Shown piece after piece: positions 49,501-61,500 of a DNA stretch of 64,000 nucleotides (position 1 is its first letter; every line of letters starts with the position of its first letter). Both the position numbers and the translations under genes were made by a program. The DNA comes from Antedon bifida. Taxonomy: Eukaryota; Echinodermata; Crinoidea; Comatulida; Antedonidae. The stretch is taken from NCBI GenBank assembly GCA_963402885.1, contig OY727099.1, positions 11,458,001 to 11,522,000 on the forward strand, given 5' to 3'. The notes beneath the pieces are model-generated. The model ran no database searches. It worked only from the letters and a program-made list of their open reading frames with translations, and was not told the DNA's origin.

Positions 49501-52500
49501 CAGGACAAACATAGCATAATTGCTTTTGGTTTAATCTATAGAAATTGATAACTATACTTCATTAATCATTATTCACTGTATTAACATCAAAATACGCATG
49601 AAATAACATAAATCTATTATACTATAACTCATTTTGTATTTTAAAATGAAACTAAACTTAATCGAGAGTTAGAAAATGTCCATTATTCACGCAAGTTAAG
49701 TAAGTAAGTGCAATTACAAAACTGTACAATTGATGTTTAGGTTTATTCCATTTTTTAATAGGAACATTACCTCTTTTACTTTTTCAATTTATTTCTTTAA
49801 TATATTTCTAAAATACTATCAAACAATAGAATCCTTTCTGATTACAAATATAGGTATAACCTATGAGAGGAGGAGCATTAAAGGGCTTTATCCACCAATG
49901 TACCAGATTCTACGTTAAGTGCCAAGTTCACCAGCAGCTTATTTATCGTTTTAGTATCTCTCTATAGAGACAACGGATGGATCAGAGAGAATCCTGACTG
50001 ATAGACACAGAAATGAAATTGCAATAAATATAAACAACGAATATTTAAACAAATTAACGATTTTCAAGCATTAAGCTAAACAACATAAATTGCAGTCGTT
50101 TAACTTCAGTAAAAAATATTCTACATTTTGTGTTAGTTGTATCCAAAAATAAAGATTTTTTCCCTATCTACCATAGTCATATTAAGAGTATCATAGGAAT
50201 ATAACGACCATATATGGCTACTGAATGACTAACACTATGCTAAATTGTTTAAATTGCTCCTAATCAAATGGCAATAACATTCGAAATAAAATACACACAA
50301 ATATTAAGAAAGTTGTTGACTTCAATGGCAAATACCCGAAACGGTTTAAAATACGAATTATAACTATTGTATAAGATTATTTATAATTTTTGATAATTCT
50401 TGTAGTATAATCAAATTTTAATTTGTTTCTTATTACTCGTCGTCAATGAAAGATAATCTGTATAATGGTAATATAGAAAGTGGAATCTCTTTAGAACGTA
50501 GCGGGCGCTACACAGCAGTAAGGCTACAACAACTTAATTCGTGATTTAAAATAAGATTATTTTATTTTATTAAATGAAATATCAGAATAGAATAGTTGCT
50601 TATACGTTTAATTACATTTAAATTAATGTATTCATAAAACACGTCATGTGGGAAGATAAACAACGTTATGTTGACAAAAAGACACAATACACTAAAGGTG
50701 TGAAACAAATTAAAATTTGATTATGCTACACGAATTATCAAAAATTAGAAGTAATCGTGTACAATAGTTATAAAATCACTGATATTTTGCATTTTAAAAA
50801 AAAGTCTTATTATAATGTGATAGGATGATATGTGTTGTAAAATGTGTCTGACAATGCCATGACTGTTTCATTATGATGGTATTGTCGTCAGTGCTTTTAG
50901 TGGGTTTGTAGACATTTATTGTTATTTAATGTTTCTGTTTTGTCATATTGATCATAAAATAACGAACGAGATAATGTAGCTCATATCTAACAATCATTAA
51001 ATTGTTATCACTGTGGCGAAAATTGATGTACCTTTCAGCAATGTATCACCTTTTCCGTTATAACATATCGTACATTTATTTGATGGGGATAAATTGCGGG
51101 CACGTGACATCATAAATGTCACATTCGGTCACCCACTTGTATCAATCTTTGTGCGCGCAAGATTCGCGTACCATCGCGTACGATTCGCGTACAATCGCGT
51201 AGGAGTCGCGTGCCATCGCTTAAGATTCACGAACCATCTCGTAAATATGTACGTGTGCATTGACTTTACAGTGACCACCACAGATAATAAATATTGGTGT
51301 CATTTGAAAAAAGCTTAGATATTTCAAGAGTGTCAATGTAGTCATGTTTCTTAGAAATGTTCCAAAACTAAACGCATCAAAATGTCCAAAAGCCAAACTA
51401 TCAATCTGTCAAGAAACATAGATTTATTGATAAACACATAGAAATGCTTTTAAAACTAGTAGTTATTGCTGGTTTTATTTTTACATCTATTATTCATTCG
51501 TTTTAAAAAATGGCATGAAGTTTTTAAAAAGTTAATTTTATACGCATTTTTCTGAAGTTTGGTGATTATAGTCTGAATGGATAGTGTACTGAAAATTATT
51601 TCTGGCTTTCAATCATCACAGGGGGATGGACTCACATCGCGGCATGCCTGCAGCTAACAAACAAAGGGTTCATAAATTAGTAAATGTTTCTGATGAAATC
51701 ATATTCTATTATAACATAAGTTTATGAACTAAACCTCTATCTGCACTTCAAACTTTATGTGACAAAAAATGTGATGTGTCCATAATGGACATGATGATGT
51801 CATATCATTACCATATTTGGGCACATGACACTTTTTGTCAAACTAGTTTGGTAGTGTAGACAGAGCTTAAAGATTGGTTCCACTAGGACGCAACACGAAT
51901 GCGTTTACGCGCAACGCAAGAATTCCACCAATTATAAATCTACGCGACAGCTTAAAAAACTGTCGCTTGTGATTGGTCAAATAACTTGTGGGAGCCAAGC
52001 TTTCATAATTGAAACGTTTTAAAATCATCGAGTACTGTTATGTGAAAATATTCAGCAACAGCATGATGATGAATGTTGCTTTGATAAGTGGAAATATGTT
52101 GCTTTAGCCAGTTCATGGTGAAAGCTAGTCATTATGAAAATATTTTGATTTGAAACAATCTGTGCATTTTAACAAAGCAATGATTATGAGAAGAAATATA
52201 CAATGTGAAAATGTTAAGATGGATGGATATCATCAGTAAGCCAGCAGATATGTAATTGTTATATACAGACACAATGCCTGTTATGCATCACAATTAATAA
52301 TGTTATTAGGCCTACTCATATCATGTCGTACAAAGTTGATACACTCATGGTTATGTATTTTAGTCATAGTCATAAATATCTTTATTTTGTCCATTAAAAA
52401 GAATTAACAAAAGTATTTATTGAAAACTGGCATATCATATATATATAACTAAAACAGTAAAAATATACAGAACAATTGTACCAACAGATAAGCACAAAAC

Positions 52501-55500
52501 CAACACAATTCTCTGATAAAAACTGGCTAAATGATTAAAAATTACTTATTTTAATAATTATTCAATATTGCACATTTATGATAATTAATATAAGTTTATA
52601 TATTTACAAGAGTATACAGTTTAACTTAAAACATAAAAATATACTCTCCCATAGGCCATGCCCTGTTTTAGAATGATGATAATAACAATGATACCAGTAC
52701 ACTGATCTACCTTTAATTAAAATGAACTATTATATTATCAGGAGGTGAAAAAGATAATAATAACATATGTCACAGTTACGGCTATTGAGATTAGTTACTT
52801 TGGTTGGTTTGGAAAAGGATTCAATGCCAATTGTCATAATGACAACAATAATAATATGTATTTGTTATCTTTTGTTCAGGTGCACTATTCACAGGAGGAA
52901 GTGATATAAGTGTTGAAGAAAGAGCTTTCAGATTTGCAATAAATGAAACATCAATGGGTAACACATTCTGGTTTGATCTGCAACCGGAGATTATGTATAT
53001 AGGCGATTCAGAAGATAGCTTTGAATGTGCACAAAAAGGTAAGTGCAGCAGGTATATGCTAGAATTTCAATAAGATTAAAGGGTCTTTCATACTTGATCC
53101 GGCACGACATACATGTATGTTTCTGGTAATTTCAGCTTAAATACATTTCTTATTTCTGGGTACCTAGTTTTATACTTCGTATGGCCCCCAGGACGAATAA
53201 CAACGTTACAATCAACATACAGCTACAAGCTCTCGACCGGGTTATCATTTTTCCTCGAATATCTATTTAGTACAAATATCTTTGATGATCAGTAATTGCC
53301 AATAACGCAAGGCAAATGTGAGATATCTGACATGTTAGCAGACGTTATTGAGATCAATCAACGATACGGTAGTGATCAATGAGTATTACATAAGCAAATA
53401 AAACGGATTCAAATGTCAATTAAGTAGTGACCTATTTGACAACAAGAATATTATTAAATTAACCGACGAATGGATTTGCAAATGTATTTTCAAGCCGATT
53501 TTTTACGGGGTAAATCCAAAAACTATACCGTAACGTAAAACACTACGTTCTTGTTGCTTAATGATTGGTTCCCACTAGAACGCAACGCAGGACGTAAGCG
53601 CAACGCAAGTGAGTTGGCCAATCACAATCGATGGATTATTCGAACTGTCACTTTTCATTGGTCAACTCGCTTGCATTTCTTCCTTGCGCAGCGTCCTAGT
53701 GGGAAACAAGTTTAAACACTCGGTAATGTCGTGTTTATATTTTCACATTTTGACAGATATTTTAGTATTATGGTTTTTATGACCGTTATTACTTAATGTA
53801 GTATAGTATGTGATTTATTGTACTAATCTTGAGTTAGGCCTACTATTCATAAAACGTGTATTTTATAGTTTTTACATCGTGTTATCCGATACATCAAGTG
53901 TATAGAATATTACAACATTTAAGGTAGCACTAATTATGACAAAATTGTCATCTTTTTCGGCATACTTTTTTTTTCAATCTTTTCCGGAATTGCTTTACTC
54001 ATTTGACATTATCGTGACAGCATATATAAACATTAATGTGAGTTACGGAACATAAAACATTCACTTTTTAGTAAATTAAAATGTCACTTTGACACTCGTT
54101 TTTGTCATTCTCATACTTCAAAATTAGTTTTATCTTCAAAGCAATACAGATGATCTTCATTCAAATAATGAATTCAAGAATCCTTTTAAATCATTTATCT
54201 CGTCATAAGCAAGAATCCCCATACATTATCGATTGATTACCATCAGTCGATGAAACTTACTTATTCTATTATTTAGTAACTGGATAAAGAATGTGTAAGG
54301 AAAAGAAACACCGGCTTCTTCTAAAGCGGTGTCTACACTATCAAACTAGTTTGACAAAAAAAGTGTGATGTGCCCAAATATGGTAGTGATATGCCCAACC
54401 ATGGTAGTAATATGACATCATCGTGTCCATATATGGGCACGTGACATTGTTTTGTCACATAAAGTTTGATAGACAGATAGCTGTAGAACATCAAACGTAC
54501 ATTTTGTTTAACTTAAATTTTTGTTTGTTGTTTTATGGGAAACGCCCATTTATGTTGTAATTTATGTTCTTTTTAATTTAATAAACTTGATTTTAAATAC
54601 TTTGCATCATATTCAGTAACAACTTAACTCTGAAACAAAAGTATTATCACTTTACATCTACACTGTAATCATGTATTATTATTTTAATCATGTATTACCA
54701 TTTGATTTAAAATTGTTAAGTAAAAAATTATGATTTTTGAATAAGTGAAGTGAAAACTTCAGCTAAGTAATGTATAACTTAAAATGATTAAATTCATTAG
54801 AAACGTATGGCAGTGTTATTCAACAACAATATAATATTCTATTCGTTGTTACACTAATCAACAGTCACTGATTATAGTTTCAATAATTATTCATAAACTG
54901 ATGCTAAAATCACATCTGCTTAATATATTTTGACATGAGTGAAGTTTGTACTTTAAATTGGTCCATAATATCTCCATTTAAAAAATAACGTTCTTTCCAT
55001 CTCTTGTTTCGGAAACTTTTTTTTCAGCAATCTGTATACTTTTAAGCAACATCAATAATTACAGAGTGAAATTCAATGCATTATAGTCTAGTTCGGTGTC
55101 AGAATTTTAAGGTCTGAGTCCCAAAGCGACAAGAAATTCATTAGTCGAATTTATATTATCACTAAGAACGCACGCAAAGCATACTAAGTAGATCCATGCA
55201 GACTTAAGCAAGTATGTTTAGGCCTATACTGAATTAAGTAATTCACTTTGCACAGTCCGCAGCAGCAAGATCAAATATGAGAATTTGATTTGATTTAGTA
55301 ACAAACACAGTGACACAGTAATCACACTGTCGGACAGACTTTATAAAATGTAGCCAAATGTGTGCATTTTAATACGATTATTTTTCTGAAACAAATTATA
55401 CATTATTATAACGTGATATGATAAGGTCCGACGCGTTGGCGAAAAGTCTGACGCGATGGCAAAAGGTTCGACGCGATGGCAAAAGGTCTGACGCGATGGC

Positions 55501-58500
55501 AAAAGGTCTGACGCGATGGCGAAAGGTCTGACGCGACAGCGAATACAACATTGTAATGGTGGCAATGATATAATGTGTTTGCATAATCAATATAATATAT
55601 TCATAGCAACTCCTAAACATCATCCCTTAATCGTTACGTATCGGAAATCTCAATCTCTTGCATTTTATCGTCTCACTTTAGGTCTGAAGGTGCATGTCTG
55701 CCAATACAACTACGGGGAGTCATTTACAGAGAGACAGTCACGTCGCTCGTTATACAAAATAGAGAATAATTAGCTGTAAAATTGGAGACAGGTGGCTAAG
55801 AGATCATATTAATGTCAAACATAAAAATGGTTCCATAACAGTATTTATGAACCTGATTCTCTGTAATGTTCTCAACATGGCATTATGAGATAGTAACCAC
55901 TGACAAATAACGAACGAACGTAATTTTTATATATTTATATTTATATACATAGAGTAAAGATTACTCCATGATTGTATATCAAAATAATGTGCGTTCAGTT
56001 TTACTTATTGTCTCATTTTCGCTGTTTGACGTGGATGTGCACCCGAATCTTTGCTGTATCTCCACATATGGTATTATGTGTTCAGTATCATAGGCAGATT
56101 ATGTAATACAGTGTCATACGTATCACATGTTATGACTAGTGTTGCTTTGATGGTATATGATAGGCGATGGTACATGACACCGTATTACCATGTTAGATAC
56201 CGTGACTGAAAATCGGCTAAAAAATGAACAGTTGATATATTCAGGGTTCGCTTTTTCTTATTTGTAAAGTTAACATTAGTATTTTCGTATTGTATAGTAG
56301 AGTGATTGTCCTTCTACTCAAAAGTCTTTTGTGATTCAAAGTTTTTCGCAGAGATATTGACTGTTTTCTCGAAATCGAACAAAAGCCTATTAAAACGAAA
56401 ATTCATTTTTACAACACAGGATGTAATTAACATTGTTGTCATTTATGTAAACATTTATTTAAAAATTAAAACCGACATTCGACAGTGCCCGAATCATACC
56501 GAAATAAACAATATAATCTATCAAAATAAAAAATGAATTTGGTTTTATAGTTCGTGGTAAGTTGCCATGGTAATCGTTGAGAGTAAGATTTGTTTTGCTA
56601 GCCTCGGGTTACGTCAACATGACGTAATGAATGAACGTTGTAATTGATGGAATCAGCCGAAAGCCATGCAATATCAATTTGCGTAAAATGAAATAAAATA
56701 ATGATACTTGATTTCAGGCGAATTAAGCAGAATGGGTAAATTGATTTTATATTGAGGGCGCTATTTTACAATTGCATTTTAAAGAACAATTCTCCTATTT
56801 TCCCCATTTTAATTAGGCTGTTTGTTCTTCCACACACATTGTATACATTGTACTGGGAAGCTTTTAACTTATTTGAAAACAAAATACGGGGTCGGGGGTG
56901 TTCTTTGCCAAGTAGGCCTATATAATAAGCTTACCAGTATAGTGTATTTCCTCTTACACGTTTAAATAAATAACTACATCACTACGTTATTCGGAACATT
57001 TAACCCGATCCAATATATGACTATATTTTTTCCAACGCTATATAATTATATTCAAATGCTTAATGAATGAGGTACTGGGAAATTAATTATTTGACATTAT
57101 AGACATGTATTGATATGCGCATAATTTAATTGATTTTAGAAATACATTTTGCAAGATAATGATGTTACCTTGGATTAATTATGCTTTTTGCGCCGCATTG
57201 ATAATTACAAAATTGCTCGATTATCCTAATAAAAGAACTGTAATTATATATTTCTATCTCATTATTATAAACGTGAAAATAAGTATCAAGTTTGGTTGTA
57301 AATTATGATCATACTTAATTAAGTTAGGTTCCCGCTGAGACGCAGCGCAAGGACATAAGAGTCCTCTAATTTTACCAATCACGACGCGATGCCAGATCAC
57401 TCTGGCTTGTGATTGGTCAACTCCGTTGCGCGTTCGCCACTGCGTTACGCGTTCGACACTGCGTTGCGTCATAGTGGTGGAATATGAGACAAAGGGAGAC
57501 AATTTCTAATTGGTCATCACCATGAATCATCGAAAGCGAGTCATCGAACATGAGTAAAGGTAACATTAATGTCATTATCTGCTGGAAGGCTCTAGTTATT
57601 TGAGAATGAAAGTCAACTAAGCTCATTGAACCTAATAACCTTTGTTTAATTAGCCATTACGACATCAAGAACCAACAAGCATTGCTGATTGGCTACCATT
57701 ATTGTGTATTTCATTTCTCTTGGTATTTGCCATTAATTTCCCACGTGGCGTATTTGTGTTAGGTACTTAAAATTGTCCATTTAAACATAGACGGAAGTGA
57801 TATTCTTCTCGTGATGATAGCAGGCCTAAGTAATTAATAAATACTTTTCAGTTACTTGCTTCTAACCACACTTAACAGTAGCAGTGAGTTTTCTTTTTTG
57901 TTGTTGATCCAATAGATCTAAGAAAAGTACAAATACAAAGTATGGTAGTAGCCTACCTACTACGACGTTTCGCAAACGTTTAGTCTACTTGAAAAATGAA
58001 ATTATTTCTTAATTATTTCTTCACACTTTATTTAATTTGTTAAAACCATTTTGATTTTCTTTTTATGATTCGTGTGAATCTTTATTCAGATGTGTTTTAT
58101 TTAGTTTACAGTATTTGTCTCTCCAAAGGGAGGTGAATAAATTTGAATTTTAATTTTACTTTACTTAACAGTGTTCTTAAGACTATAACATATTAACTCG
58201 AATGAAACCATAAGATTAGACAGATATTTATGAAGGTATTGGTCGCAAAACTATAACAAATAAAAACAATGTTGTTTGATGATTCAGCAATAATACTGAT
58301 AGTAAGGTAAAGAGAACAGAAAGTGTCATTTATATGGAAATGTACGACTGTTGGACGTACAACAATGGACAAAAAAATACGATTTTAACCTTTTTAAAGA
58401 TGTTTAATGTTACTGTTTTATACTTTTACACTTTTTGTCATTTTTTAGTCTGTATATGTATGTTTTAATCAGATTTGCTGACAACCGACATTTCTTACGA

Positions 58501-61500
58501 AGACAAATAACGTTTCTTGTATCTTGTATCTTAGAAAACAAACTAACTAATCAAACTTGTGTAATAGTTGGTGATGATGAAGTAGTATGACATGACGTTG
58601 TCAGCTGGTTGCAACTTTACTCGACGTCTAATAATTAAAACATGTCTTCTAATTTTGTATTTAGTGTGATTTATTTTTGTTGAAAGACAACAAAAACAAA
58701 CGTACCTCACGAGAACGGTTCGTCTTTCAGTGCACTTACAATCTAAATTGACTCCTAAGTGTTTGTACAACTGTACCGAGTCGCTAGAATGTTTTCCAAT
58801 TTAGAACTGTCATTATTATATTTCAAAGCACAACATTTAGTTATTAAGTTCATTCTTATTGGCACGTGGCTGCTTCTAGCACATGTCATTACATTTCCAA
58901 ATTAGATTTGTAATAATATTTAGATATGACATAACGGTATTTCTATTCGTATTTTGTTTTTATAACATTATGTCGTCACCACCGATTTTGAATGTACAAT
59001 TTTTCGGCTTATTTTTTTTTCAATTTCTATTCTCCTAAATTAATTTAACGATACATGTAAGCTATCTTCCGATAATGATAAATGTGTTCTGTAACTCTTG
59101 ATTCTAAAACTGTCGTAATTTTAAGTACAACAATGATATAAATCTTATTTGGCGCCCGTCTATGTCGTCGGAAACGAATGACCAACAACTACCCACACAA
59201 ATGGAAACGAGATCTAATTAGACATAAAAAAAAACGAATAGCCTATGGAAGTAATAAATAGTTTTAGTTTAATACAACCGTATAGCACTCTACCATCTGG
59301 AGAGCAGGGCACACAACTTAACGTGAGCGCGTGCACAAATTCTGATGACGTACCATTTTAATACAACCGTATAGCACTATACTTTCTGGAGAGGGCACAT
59401 AACTTAACGTGAGCGCGTACACAAATTCTGATGACGTACCATTTTAATACGACCGGAATAGCACTATACTTTCTAAAGAGGGCACATAACTTAACGCGGG
59501 CGCGTGCACAAATTTTAAAACGCTTGTTATATCCACGGTGAGTTTAGTAAACAAAATAATAATTTGCGAATAATAAACATATCATTATATGCTATAATAC
59601 GTATAGATTAATTTCCAAAATGTCAATACATCCAACTATTTAGGTATACCAATGTTCGGTCACTCGGTTGGTCTGGTTTTGTTCTATCGATTTTGCAGTC
59701 ATGGCATTTTACATTGTGTATATAATAATATTTATATTTGTATTCAAAATAAAGATTTCCATAATTAAAATGTTCTGTATTATCCTTTTACTAAGAAATA
59801 AAGTTTAATTTTAATTTAGTTTTCAATTTTACATTGAAAAAAATAATCCTTCGACAATCATAAAGTTTTTAAAATAAGATTTCTGTCCACGAAAAGTAGA
59901 GCAGCATTTTGAGAATTGTAATGTGTGTTTGGAATGTGTTAATGTTATCCACGGGAACGGTACATTTATCATATTATATGGATATGATTAATTGGTAAAT
60001 TCTTGCTATTAACAAGATGTGCAGTGAAGTGTGTGATCAATTCTCACGTCAATCACTCTGATGAGAGAGGTCTTTTAGAAGCACCTTTTTGGTACTGTCC
60101 TAGTTTCTTTGAGAATACGAATATCCCGTATGTTGTCTTATATTAACCTATTAGCCTTCCAAGTATCTCAACAATTTGTCTGCAGTTTCACTTCGATTTT
60201 AATTGAACTCGTATTTTATATAAAATATAACAATAAATAATGATGGAATGCTTTTGGCTAAGTGAAAATATCTTAATGTATTCATTAACTTTCTACAGAT
60301 CTGTTTGTCAAATGAAACAAAAATGTTTTCATCTATTTCATTCAATTGCCTTTTAATTCATTGAGCTTTTTTTCGATTTATTTACATCATTGTTTTTGTA
60401 TGTTGGATTTGATAATTTATAAATGAATACTTTGATTTAAGGTTTTAATACTGATGCTGTAACTTGTGTTTATTATTTTGTCTTTTTACAGCATGTGAAC
60501 TTCTAAATAAAGGCGTTGTCGCAGTGTTCGCACCCCAATCGAGTGCCGGCGCTGTTGCCGTTGAATCTGTGTGCAGTTCTGTTTCTGTTCCAATAATCGA
60601 GTGTCGGTGGGACTATCAACGACACCATAATTATGATTCGTTCAATTTATATCCACAACACAATTTGTTAGGCCAAGCTTTAAAAGACTTAGCACAATAT
60701 TTCAAGATGAAAAAAATAGCAATTTTGTATCAGTACGATGAAGGTAAGGACTTTTTATGTTAGTAATTCTTTAGGAGCGCCACCAGCGTCTTTTAAAATA
60801 CGTATGACACGCCATAGTTTTATCATTAGCCAAATTGCCGTCTAGAAACGAGACTATTGTCACATTTAAAGATTATTTAATTTATAGTCGTCGTTACAGC
60901 GTTAAAGACAAATTTTGCACGCGCGTGCAAAGCCGTACCATTTTCAACAGTATTTAAACGCACATCGTCCGTAAAATAGATGTCACACAAATTATGCAAA
61001 AAAAACCCCCCAAAACCCTGAAGAATACAGGCCTCTAGAAAATCAGTAGTAAATGCTATTTAACTTTTTTTTCAGGATTAATTAGACTTCAAGAATTACT
61101 GACAGTTTGTAATTTCAAACAAGGTCAAGTCATTATTAAAAAAATGATGGGAACTGATTTTAGACAGTTACTGCAAGAAATAAAACGATCTGGAATATCA
61201 AACATAATAGTGGATTGTGATGACGAAACTCTTCCATTGTTTTTAAATCAGGTAATGTAACTTATTACATGAATTATATGGATACTTAATGATCTCAACA
61301 ACAAAAATAAATAATTTTAACAATTTGTATTAATACCATTAATTTATCTGGAGATTATTCAAAGTACGGTTCATTCAAAGTATGCAGGCAGACTATCTAG
61401 CCATCCACCCGTTACCAATTTATTAAACCTATTCAGTGGTGAAAATAAACCTGTACACACAGTGTATTAAAATGGAATATAACAAATGTCCGTAGCAACA

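Larger units (their letters stand above)
25536..52879 (+). other. Kainate receptor intron 1 (about 27.3 kb)
   Basis: Donor G|gtgagt at 25536 and acceptor tttgttcag ending at 52879. No exon of another gene was recognised on either strand inside it. It holds MITE copies A7-A12, B5-B8, a third palindromic element, a long inverted repeat, a Penelope-like relic and many tandem arrays, listed separately. Large first introns in receptor genes often carry enhancers; no specific one is identifiable here. Confidence 0.75.
53039..60491 (+). other. Kainate receptor intron 2 (7.45 kb)
   Basis: GT at 53039 and AG at 60490-60491. It carries A13, B9, A14 and two tandem arrays; no further receptor exon was recognised, and phase 1 on both sides joins correctly without one. 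Confidence 0.75.

Noticed and set aside
57988-58160. LINE 3' tail suggested by AAAGGGAGGTGAATAAATTT and AT-rich end
   Set aside because: No reverse-transcriptase sequence is visible upstream and the tail repeat is too weak to support a call.
60464-60763. Receptor exon 3 taken as a 99-codon intronless gene
   Set aside because: Start and end lie beyond clear splice sites at 60492 and 60743; family similarity stops at those sites.
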